From the NCBI GenBank assembly GCA_037043015.1, contig CM073330.1, positions 2,753,263-2,817,262 of the forward strand: DNA of 64,000 nucleotides. Direction: 5' to 3'. Below, in pieces: positions 33,473 through 43,501 of this stretch. The position numbers and the translations under genes are program-made. This DNA comes from Bryum argenteum (Eukaryota > Streptophyta > Bryopsida > Bryales > Bryaceae). Below the pieces are notes generated by a model, which was not told where the DNA came from, searched no databases, and worked only from the letters and a program-made list of their open reading frames with translations. Each line of letters starts with the position of its first letter. The first letter of the stretch is position 1.

Positions 33473-34688
33473 CCCCTAAAAATTCAAGCGTTTCCTCGAC
33501 CTCTAGAACCAACAACTATCATTTTCACCTTCGTTGGGAAATGGGGAAATGGAGTTTTTTTTTTTTTTTTTTTTTTTTTTTGCCATTGCCTGAGAGGCAT
33601 TGTCTAAATGGTGCCAAGGGCAACTTGATGATTGTTACTCCAATCATTTTCCCCTTGTTTTTTTCCATGTAGGTAATCAAGTTGGGTACGCGCATGCAAA
33701 ATTTTAGAGACTCATTCCACGTTTTTGACCTTCATGTGCATTATTTTAACAAAGAAGGTCTAAAACCAACAATATAGTAAAACAAGCACCACATATGATA
33801 TATTTAGTTTGAGAAAACTTCGGAAGGTAAGTAGGTGCCTTTATGAGTATGTGAATTTTGAAAAGGCACCACAAGCCTTGGCTTGGTGGTAAGGGCTTAG
33901 GCCCCCAATGAGGAGGTTGTGGGTCCTATTCCCCATGCCGGCGTGGTGCTCACCACTATAGTCCACCCAACTATTGTGGGGGGTCTTTGGACCTTGTTGT
34001 ATGGGTACCTCAAAGCCCTTTGGGGGGATACTATGTCAAGTATCTTCAAGGCATTAGTAACTAGGCTAGAAACTAGCGTAGTTATAGTGTCCACCCTCGA
34101 GAGGGGGAAGTAGTATTGTTCCAATTTCCCCTTGTCCGGTGGCCATCGGGATATTAGCATTACGAACGGACACTTCATTCACGCCGGCCCCTTAGAAAGG
34201 GACCGGAGTTTCTATCTATCTATCTGAATTTTGAAAAAACAAAAAATCTTGGAAAAAATCCAAAATCTCAAATTTTGGCAATTTTTGAAAGAAAAAATTG
34301 TAAAATTACTAGAAATTGTGAAGATTTTTTGAAAGTTTTGGAGGTTGCCCTTGTAAAATTGGTACCCTTTCTGACTTCTGATACTTTGGAATTTGAATAG
34401 TAATTTGGTAATGAACATATTTTCAAAAAAAAAAAAAAAAATAAATTAAATAAATAAATAAAAATAAATAAATAAATAAAAGAGCTAAATTTAAACTGCC
34501 CATTTTGGACTTGAAACCTAAAATTTCTACAAAAAGACTTTAAAATTAAAATTTGGCTTTGCACATACACATTACACTATGAGGAGCACCCAATAAAAAT
34601 CTTAGGCAAAAATATCAATTTAACTCCTTAAAATGAGCTGCCCGAAATCTTCAAAAAACCCAAATTGGTTTTCCTGGATTCTTAGGGG
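33473..34688. mobile_element. TTAA-target MITE interrupted by a SINE
   Basis: The left end TTAA|CCCCTAAAAATTC and the right end GGATTCTTAGGGG|TGAA are inverted, with one flank mutated from TTAA. Removing the inserted SINE and one copy of its target duplication (373 bp) leaves 843 bp, close to the 841-bp element at 26.55 kb. It contains a 27-nt poly-T (33555-33581) and a TAAA/AAAT microsatellite (about 34437-34482). Confidence 0.6.
33865..34224 (+). mobile_element. Full-length tRNA-derived SINE, 360 bp
   Basis: The head has a pol III A-box-like TGGCTTGGTGGTAAGG and a B-box-like GTTGTGGGTCCTATTCCC spaced as in tRNA. The body carries CTCGAGAGGGGGAAGTAGTA. The 3' end is a TCTA repeat. The flanks TGAATTTTGAAAA (33852-33864 and 34225-34237) are exact 13-bp target duplications. 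It inserted into the TTAA-target MITE, so it is younger than that element. Three truncated copies exist in the window. Confidence 0.9.
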
Positions 34689-34791
34689 TGAACATATATC
34701 ACTTTCGATCATATTGAACATAAGTAGATAAATGCACAAGCAAAACAATTCAATAGCTTGACTATTATGGTTCATTGAACATTCCGCTTAA

Positions 34792-35153
34792 CCCTTAAAC
34801 GCCCATGGGGTCTAAAACGGGCAGCCCAAAATTGGATCACAACATCTTTGGGACTTGGGCATCATGAATAGTGCACTTTTTGAACTTGGGCACCATGAAT
34901 GAACCAATCAATGATGAGCTTGCAACCTCCTACAAGGTTATGTACAACCCCAACCTACCTACCACAATCCTTTCAAACCATAAAATCATACATACAAATT
35001 GTGATTTGAATTGTAAAATTTCACTTTTTGAATGCATCACAAGATGGTGACCAGTTTGACATCAAAATATAAGTGAAAAGTTGTTTACAGTGGGAGCTAC
35101 AGGAAAGATTCTATTGGAATCAAGCCCCTCGGGCTTGCTTGGGCGTTTAAGGG
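34792..35153. mobile_element. TTAA-target MITE, 362 bp, CCCTTAAACG family
   Basis: The termini CCCTTAAACGCCCA and TGGGCGTTTAAGGG-like ends are inverted, flanked by TTAA (34788-34791, 35154-35157). Nearly identical over its length to 17402-17768. The ends are better preserved here. Confidence 0.85.
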
Positions 35154-35489
35154 TTAAACACGGAAAAGCGTAAAGTAAGCAGAAGGGTACTTCCAGTTAC
35201 CAATTAGTAAGAAGAGGAAATATCCAAATCAAGAGCGGAATTGGAAACTTGCCAGACTTCCGAGTTCCGACATGTCTCCCATTCATAGATTTTCGAATCT
35301 ATGAACATCCTAGATAACCAGTTGCATGCCTCATGCATAAGAAACCGGGCTGCACCTCTGCAGAACTCCACCCTCTCACGTCTCCTCCTCATCGCAATCC
35401 CTGAGCTTCAATTTCCTATAGAAAAATCGGAGTAGGGAAGCGACCGATTCTTGCAGGATCAAACAACTGCTGGGGAAATTACAAGTCCA

Positions 35490-35690
35490 GCAAGTGCCTT
35501 TGAGGCGTCGTGCGAGATCTAAGTGTACCGCCCGCATTTGAACTCTCTCTGTTAGTATTTGTTTTTGAAGGTCAAATGCAGCATTGATCGTTGCAATCGG
35601 CGGTGATTCACTACTGTACCCGTGTTTTGTTTGTTGCAATCAGAAAGCTGTATGTGGACTGTGAAAACGGCGGGGATGTTAATTAGTGCA
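35490..35690 (+). pseudogene. Decayed tandem copy of the DRM1 5' leader and start
   Basis: This block is a duplicate of about 35690-35875. Shared landmarks are TGCGAGATCTAAGTGTA (35511 and 35711), GTTGCA(A/T)TCAG, and GGACTGTG.AAA.GGCGGGGATGTT (about 35657 and 35847). Where the real gene has ATGGCGGGGATGTTG, this copy has ACG for the first ATG and the frame closes soon after. It is part of the leader or promoter region of the functional gene. Confidence 0.7.
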
Positions 35691-35856
35691 CTGATATCTT
35701 TGTGGCGTTGTGCGAGATCTAAGTGTATAGCTCTCATTTTGAACTTTCTTTCTATCAGAATTTGTTTGTGAAGTCTGAATGCAACTCGAATGTCGTCAGT
35801 AATAACTGTGTACTGGTGTCTTTCTTGTTGCATTCAGTAAGCTGTGGACTGTGGAA

Positions 35857-36644
35857 ATGGCGGGGATGTTGAGCAAGCTCTGGGACGATGTAGCTGGTGG
35901 CTCGACGCCTGACAAAGGCATGAAGCAACTGCGGAAGTCGAGTTCGGCGAATAATGCGAACTTTCCAGCTGGTATGGAGTCTTTTAGTGCGTGGTCCTTG
36001 AGGTTTCTTTTAGCAGCTATGGAGTTTAGAAAGTTTGCGTTTTAATTTCTGTGTGATGTGATGTGTTGTTTTGTAGTGCCAGGCGATATGCGACCACAAG
36101 GCAAATCGAAGAATGTGGATATCAAGAAGAAACCTCAGAGGTTGGACGTTGATACTCATGAAGGAACGCCGAGTAGTCTTGGATCCACACCACCTGCTTC
36201 GCCTTCCATGGCGCCGTCTTCATGTAAATGCTGATTCTTGAACTTTTGAACTGATTGGAGGTTGTCAATTGCTTTGTCCTTTTCATGTGGAATTTGTGAG
36301 CACCTGCATTAAGCGAGGTCCTTGCAGATCCTGCGGAGAAGGACAACATTTGGCGTAGCGTGTTCCACCCTGGTCAGAATAAGGTGATGCGTAAAGTCGG
36401 ATCGGAGAAATTTGATAAGGCGCAGCCAAATTCGCCATCTGTGTATGACTGGTAAGTTAGTCGGAAGATTGTGTGCTTCTCTCTTGAAACAAGAGAGTTT
36501 CATAACTAACAGAGATAAACTCTTGTACTTTTGTATCGTTTCTTCGAGTATTTCTCAACAAGCCGCAAGTGCTGAAAGTTCAGGCGGGTACCTGTGCTTT
36601 GGTTGTTGACTTGCAGGGTAGTGATCACTGCCCTGGAGGGATGA
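35857..36644 (+). CDS. Dormancy/auxin-associated (DRM1/ARP) family protein
   Basis: Exons: 35857-35971, 36077-36223, 36328-36451 and 36617-36644, giving 137 aa in frame. The start MAGMLSKLWDDVAGG is the conserved N-terminus. A Ser/Pro/Thr-rich middle (GTPSSLGSTPPASPS) follows, then NIWRSVFHPGQN and the conserved PNSPSVYDW near the C-terminus. These small disordered plant proteins mark dormancy, low auxin and sugar status; molecular activity is unknown. The tail after YDW (VVITALEG) is encoded by a 28-nt last exon and differs from the usual short tail. A decayed duplicate of the leader lies just upstream. Confidence 0.93.
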
Positions 36645-38690
36645 GAAGCAACCAAGCCGGTGAAGACTCGTTGGTTTTGGATTTCAAATGCAGCTGTCAA
36701 ATAGTTGTCAACTAGTTCTTCTCAGATCCTGTCACTGCATGCATTGCATTGCATTACTAAAGCCCAGATGATATGCATGCAAGATCAATCCCCTGTATTT
36801 CCCATATTTTGTCGGCTACTAGTCCTTGCACAGCTGTCGATTGACTCATGTGAATTCTTTTCACAGATTCTTTCGGCATCTTTTCCTTTTCTTCTCCAAG
36901 CGCAACCTTTAGAGCCAAGTTGCGTACTGATGATGTACATTACAGGCAGTAGGTCGTAAGGCAAGCTCATATGTCAAGTCATATACGCTATTTGATTACC
37001 TATCTTCAGGACCTTCATTAGTAATATTGGTTATCCACTTTCTGCTCGACTATACCTGGTGCAGGCTTTACAGCACTGAGACGAAGTCGGAGTACCGGTA
37101 ATTGACACATTCTCAGGTTTGACAAAGCCATTGAGAATACCGTTATGACAGAAGGATGGGAGAGCCTTTCGAAGGTGAGAAGCAGCGACAAGTTCAAACA
37201 GTAGTGCAAAGAGTATCAGTGACTGAGTCTAAAGAAAGATCACCAGTAAGCTACTAAGCTATCTGGTTATGCATGCATTGCATCAGGGTTTGTAGTGGTT
37301 GTGCATGGTAGTACAAGGATTTTGTAGTGCTTGTGCATGCAATGCATCAGAATAGTGTATTGCACAGCTCTAAGTAGATGCAGCCCGACTGCCGGAGAGC
37401 AACTTGAGGCGATATGTCAGTTTCAAGTACACAATGTGGCAACTTTTGCTATATGTTGGATGTAAATATTTGAACGTATATAACATATGATGTATATTTT
37501 TTAACAGGAATGTCTTCTTCTTGCATCATCTTGATTTTCTCTAATCTTTAATCTTGAAGTCAGATTTATCTTCGATGAAATGCTCAAACTTGCAACGAGT
37601 TGCATTGTGAGAGAAACCTCTATGTTCTGTTGTCGAGAGCACAAAAGTAGAAGTTCACAGAAGCTGAAGCTCGCTGGTTGTTCTTAGATAGGAGAGCTTG
37701 AATATTTTGATGTCGCAAAGAAAAATTGCATTCTAGAAAAATTATTTTGATGTTGTGTAGAAATATAGCATTCTTATGTAGATAGTATCAACAAAGTTGC
37801 AAGTTTTCAAACCGGAAAGTAATGTGGAATTTCAGATAGTCCCGGAAATACTTGCACTTGCGTGAATAATTTCGAGAGTGTGCATCACAACATTCGAGAA
37901 ACTTCACACCATAGAAATGCTCTGTGGGTTGCTAATAAGACTTGATAGTGAAATTTATGACTAACTTCCAGTTGAAATATCATGAGAACACACAAGATGT
38001 ATATCCTATTGTTGTATGTTGTATTATGGTATATGGACTGAATATAGTGGCCACTATTATTTTTACTAAATTCTTGAGTAAGCTTTGATATGCAAATTTT
38101 CAATAGAGAGATTTACAGTGGAAAGAAAGTATACCTCAACAACGTAGTCATGCTTATGAAAAATCAATTATGTTGTTATTCATGTGAATGTGAATTTTTT
38201 TTAACATTGTAGCTATTATAGAAGTTGAAACACTACGTCTTTACTTATTTTCATAATTTCAATCAAGCTTCCTCATTGAGTAGGTAGTAACAAATCAATT
38301 TGAACAAAGTTTTGAGGATAATATCAATAACTATGATACACATAATAAATTTTGTGTTTGAGTACACATATATTCTAATAAATAATAAACATGTGCTCAT
38401 ATTGAGTGTTTTAAGAGAAGAATTGGTTCCTATGTATTGCCTAAACAAGACTTTCTCATCGAGTCTATATCTCCTATTTTTGAGACAATTTCTATATTAT
38501 ACATTTTGAAGCACTTATAACTTGCAATAACTTGCTCGCAAATGAACTCCATATGAATATTCATTATATGTAGTACATCGTAATACACCTAATGAACTAG
38601 TGATAATTATTTTCTGATTGGGTCCAAGATTGTGGCCCCGAGGTCATTCACTAGGGTGCCAAAAAGGATTCAAGCTGATCGGGACTTTGG
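36645..38690. other. Intergenic, no gene seen
   Basis: Contains the DRM1 3' UTR. TGCATGCATTGCAT-like motifs recur at 36.74, 37.27 and 37.33 kb. The rest is AT-rich with only short chance frames. Confidence 0.5.
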
Positions 38691-38800
38691 GCAGATACGA
38701 AATTTAGATACTCAGCTGCCTGAGCTTGAGCCACAAAAAACATCGTATTTGGGCACTCGGGAGGTTTGAGCAAGGCCCGCTCTCTCGTTGCAACAAAGAA

Positions 38801-39007
38801 ATGGCTATGGCGGCGGTAGTGTCGGACGCTATCAGTCTACAACGTCTTGGCGCGTCTCGACTAGTATTGGAAAGCCGCCAATTATCCAAGGAATATTCTG
38901 CAAAAGTCAAGCTTCCGCTACAGAGCTTTGTACTAACAAGCCTTAAGCTTCGCCGTTCCGCCCCAAGGTACTTTCCATTTCGTGCCGCAAGTGCTGAAAT
39001 CATATGA
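38801..39007 (+). CDS. Possible first exon: transit-peptide-like
   Basis: ATG at 38801 opens MAMAAVVSDAISLQRLGASR, rich in Ala, Ser and Arg, continuing to PRYFPFRAASAE before a stop. This resembles a plastid transit peptide without its mature protein. A small gene could continue through the candidate exons near 39.41-39.73 kb, but I could not build a joined model. Low confidence. Confidence 0.3.
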   Translation: MAMAAVVSDAISLQRLGASRLVLESRQLSKEYSAKVKLPLQSFVLTSLKLRRSAPRYFPFRAASAEII

Positions 39008-39419
39008 TTTTGAAAAGAATGTGGACTTCTTGGTCGGGTTGGAGGATTAAATTGGACCAGAATTGTATCGCTAGGGACAACTTGATTATAGCTTAATTTT
39101 CACTCGCGATTAGCCAAGCGTTTTTCGTTTTTAAGAAAGTATCATACTTTTAGTCATAGTCTGAGATGGAAAAGTTTATTCTACTTATTTTGCCATGGCG
39201 TTTTTGCACATTTTGTAATGCACCGGAGTAATGAGGTTTTTGAAATCTTGCAATTTCAACTTACCAAAATCCTTATGCGTTGTAGTTTGGCACACAAACT
39301 GTCTTCGACATGGTCATGTTCTGCAGACCTATATAACAGAACTAACAATAAATAATGAGGTAGTTGAAAATGATATAAAATGAAATGCATTTAGGAAATA
39401 TGATATTTACTTACATATT

Positions 39420-39727
39420 TATATCATCCGTAACCTTGTACGCACTCCAATCCGAGTCCTTGCTATGAAGGTGTCGAATTATGTGGACGATATGCACGTT
39501 GACACCAGGGTTGTTATAAGGCGCGTCTCGAGGTGATCACACATAAAAACGAGACGGACGAGTTGCTCCGTGCAGGCAGATGAGAACATTGAACGAATTT
39601 CCTTGGAACTGGAGAAGTTGAATGAAGACCTGAGGGATCAGTTGTACCGCATCCCGGCAGTGGAAGAAGGCGATGATGAGGACCGGTCGGAAGGCACCAC
39701 CTCCAGCATAGAGGCACCAACTCTATG
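39420..39727 (+). CDS. Possible 3' exons of an unidentified small gene
   Basis: An open stretch containing VRTPIRVLAMKVSNYVDD (about 39438-39491) is followed, after a good acceptor (CTCCGTGCAG), by ADENIERISLELEKLNEDL and an acidic tail ending SIEAPTL-stop at about 39727. The second part is a short coiled coil with a Glu/Asp-rich end. Splice phases between the parts are unresolved. It may form one gene with 38801-39007. Confidence 0.3.
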
Positions 39728-39729
39728 AC

Positions 39730-42480
39730 GTTCCAAAAGTCGAACGAGTTCCATTGCTGAGAGGGTGAATCACGAGGAGTAGAGGCTTTAAGATTTCTAC
39801 GTAGACTGTAAATACCAAGTTTCGTATGTAATACACTTTCCAGTGATGAGAACTGAAGTTCCGTAGCAATGTGTATACGGCGATGCATAGTCAGTGTCGT
39901 GTGTACCTCCATGTGTCGATTCCATAGCCATATCGTCCTTACTTCTGCAATACTATCTGATCGATGACGACATTAGTGTCTTGCACTCTGCTGATTTGTG
40001 TCGCAATGTCATAGTTGACAATGAAGTCCCTTACACCGTCCTTATTCAGCCCCAATAACTGCAGCAACCGCCTCAAGAACTCGCATATTCCGGCCATCTC
40101 GAATTGCCGGCGTACTGAAGGTTTAAGATACAATTCTCGGTGAATCGGCTGCATTGTAGTGCGCTTCTCTCTCCCTGTACTTATTATTTCAGCAAACGAT
40201 CATTGGTTGCATTGTAGAGTTTCTACGGTATACGGTCCCTCTGCGCTCGATTGGGAGATTCCATAGCAAGGGATTGTTCAATACAGTCTTTGGAAGTGTA
40301 AAACAATCCCCACTGCTTCACGGAAAAAAGTCATGAGAAATCTCATGCCTGAACCCTTAACGCACCTATTCCAGCCTAACAACTATTCAAATCATGACGT
40401 ATAGCACTTTATCATTTGGTCATCATGATACAGACAGCTTACTCCCATTCTAGTCTCATTAGACGGCTTCATCAAACAACTAGTATCGATTGGTCTTTAA
40501 TCCACGCCATTACTCGAGCTTTCAGCATCCTACTCCCTTCGTCAGTAGCATACCAAACATCCTAACACATAACTTGTTCTTAGAAGTTAGGAAACTAATT
40601 ACCAATAGGACCATGGGAAGATCTATAGTAAAATAATTATAAGCTTCGTTAATGTAAAGTACCTCATTACCGAAACAAATTATGTTCCAAAAAGTTCTCA
40701 AAATAACTTTTACGATGTCACATACGATAAGAAATCCAAGAACAATGGATGGCAGACGGAGCAATAGGGACCATGTCATCCAAAATAAAATATTATATTG
40801 CGGGATGAAACTTCATTTCATAGTGTTTATCATCGACAGTACATATGTGCGATATTGCATAAGTGTAATATCATGGAGGGAAGACGGTCTGCATGTATAC
40901 AATTATACGTGTGCATATCCATTATGCCTGCTTATTCCATAATATTATATTCCAAAATATTACCTCAATTCACATTGTCTATGATCAACATTACATATAT
41001 GTGATATTGCAGAAGTATGATATTACAGGAGAAAAGAGATCGTACATAAGTACGTGTGTACATGCATTATACACGAGGCCCTTGCAGCAACTGTGACTTG
41101 AGAAGGAAACACTCCATCCTTGTCTTTCTATAATTCATGAAGAATACTAAATAAATAGTTATTTTGTCAAGACAACGGGTACCTTACTTGTTATATATAG
41201 CAGACTATAAAATCTAAATTGTATATAGTAGATTTTAAATGGCAGATTGCGTATTGCAAGCCCTATATATCACATTGCCTACAAAAATTATATATAATAT
41301 TATGACAACTCAACTTGTATGTTTATGTCATATTTAAGAGACCATATACTGTGAATTGTACATCAAAGACTGTTACATAAGTGATATATGAAATATGAAA
41401 TATTACTATATACATAAATAATGTATCACAATTTATATGATATTATACTAGTATTGTATGTATTATGTATCTACAAGATAGCATACTCCACTAATATGTA
41501 TATTATGTAAAAAAATTGTTGGAAAAAAAATTTGAATATCGAAACAATATGCCAAACCTATATATTTATACACTTTACCAACATTGTATAGCAAACCCAT
41601 ATATTAAACGCATACAATAAACAATCCCCGTTCGTATGAACAATCTACCACTCATTGCTTTTGAGAAAAACTCATAATCATAGTTATTACAATGGTCTTT
41701 TAACTTATGGCACAAAAGACTAAAACTGATGAAATTTTGTAGTCTGTTCTCATTACTAACACGTTACCATCTCACAATCGGTGAGGCTTCATGACTCAAA
41801 TTTTGCTTTCTATGAACTACTACAAGTATACTACAAATTGAACACCTGAGAAGTAATTAGCTCACCTTCATCTTCATATATGACACTTTATATTGAGAAG
41901 TGTGTTTTTTTTTGGCTTAAGATAGGTTGGGATATTTAAAAGTTAATAATTATCGAAATGGTAAAATAATTTAATAGAGCAACAATTTCCGTACTGAAAT
42001 AGAATAAATCTTGAAAATCAATAAAATCTATACTTTCTATCACCAATAGTTAAGAATTGATTTAGATTATATTTTTTCATAATTAACCTCATAAGAATAC
42101 CACGAGTTTCCCAAAATGACAAGTTTTAGGCAATATGCAAACCTTGGGTTGGGCGTGTTATAAAATCCAAACGTGGCATGAACAATCTATGAATCCAAAC
42201 GTGGTTGTAAAATTTGGATGTAAATTCCATTTCATCAAATTTTGTGAAAAAAGTAACAAATTTAAAAAAAATTACTTCTTAAAGCTCCATACAACTCAAA
42301 AGACATAAATGTACCATAAAAATGGTTAACTGGGTTTTTAAGTGATTCTTAAAATTTAGAGAAAATAGGGCACATCAGCAATTGTCACCATTTTAGGTGT
42401 GTTTACTACCAAATTGTGAAACTTTCCACTCGTTAAAGCTGCAAACTCGAACTCGTGAATTGGTGCGGCCTTCGGAGTAA
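39730..42480. other. AT-rich intergenic, one local duplication
   Basis: Two related segments at about 40.84-40.93 and 41.00-41.08 kb share GTGATATTGCA-AGT-TGATAT-like sequence. A minus-strand frame at 39.94-40.10 kb (MAGICEFLRRLLQLLGLNKD) is too short to call. No supported gene. Confidence 0.45.
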
Positions 42481-42534
42481 TCAGGGTTCCAGGGCTCGTA
42501 AGCGCATCGATCTTTTCCTTCACGGAGGTTCAAG

Positions 42535-42556
42535 GTTTAGGGTTTTAGGGTTTTCA
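42535..42556 (+). promoter_or_regulatory. Telo-box-like motif in the helicase 5' region
   Basis: TTTAGGGTTTTAGGGTTTT is a double plant telo-box, common in leaders and promoters of housekeeping genes. It lies about 0.95 kb upstream of the SWI2/SNF2 start, so the transcription start and 5' UTR exons probably begin near here. Confidence 0.5.
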
Positions 42557-43359
42557 ACGGTTCCTTGAAGAAGGGGATATATGCACGTCTTGAAAAGGGG
42601 GGTTTATGAATTTTGAAGTTGCAGATTCTGGACGGGATGCAGAACCTGAAAAATTCATGTAAGACAGCAACCCTTTCATACAAAAAAATTTCTTTCAAGC
42701 ATGCCATAAATAATCTAGTTTCTGAAGCATTCCTCACATTGCACATGTTGGGTTATGGCTCAAGCCAATAATTATTGCAATGTTCGAAGAGAACTAAAAT
42801 TTTCTACTGCTCATTGATAGGAATGAAGAGAATATCGAATGAACTTGACAGTGATCGGGATGCTAGCAGTGTCGAAGAGTTTGGAGGTGCTTGGCTTTTC
42901 TTTCTTACTTACATGAAATTGAGAGTGGCTGATTGTGATACGTTGCTGCTTGATGGCAAGAAGGTGTTACTTTCTAATTGCGTCTGAACAAAGGATTTCG
43001 TACATGATGAAATTCAGAACGAGAATAGACTGTATATCTGAGTCTATAGACTTCAGAATCTCATGTTCATATTTACAGGTCCATAAGTAACCGCTATTTG
43101 CTTTTAAACAGGAATGAGCTATATTGTGCTTGTTCGAAACCTGTGTTAGAACTCGCCCCACAATTTATCAAAACTGAGTAGCAGCATCAACGTCTGAACC
43201 AATTTGAGCAAAAGCCGCTAGTTCACGATATTGCGCGAGTTTCAGTTTTAAGCTACCGCATACGTGTTCTAAGGCTTTAAGTGAGCCGCAGAACCTCGAG
43301 AAGTAGGGTTTGCTAACTTAATTTCCTCTTGTGAATGCAGAGCGCAGTTTGTTGCAAAC

Positions 43360-43482
43360 ATGGCGAATCTAAACTTCGGGCATCATCCTCATTATGATTT
43401 TGGTACTGCTGATGGATTCAAAAGCAAAACTGTAAGTCAATTTGCAGGCCAACAGGTGGTTTTTCCAATCAGCCATATGTGA
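43360..43482 (+). promoter_or_regulatory. Upstream ORF, 40 codons, before the SWI2/SNF2 helicase
   Basis: ATG at 43360 opens MANLNFGHHPHYDFGTADGF and ends at TGA 43480-43482, 20 bases before the main start and in another frame. A strong donor-like GTAAGT (43433) followed at once by TTTGCAG lies inside, so splicing may alter it. Confidence 0.45.
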
Positions 43483-43501
43483 TGCTTCAGAGTCCAACAC
43501 C

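Noticed and set aside
33865-33940. tRNA gene candidate
   Set aside because: The A- and B-box-like sequences belong to the head of a SINE with target duplications; no cloverleaf with a proper anticodon arm was convincing.
39514-39912. 132-residue minus-strand frame
   Set aside because: It is antisense to the better-supported acidic coiled-coil exon at about 39.57-39.73 kb, and has no domain.
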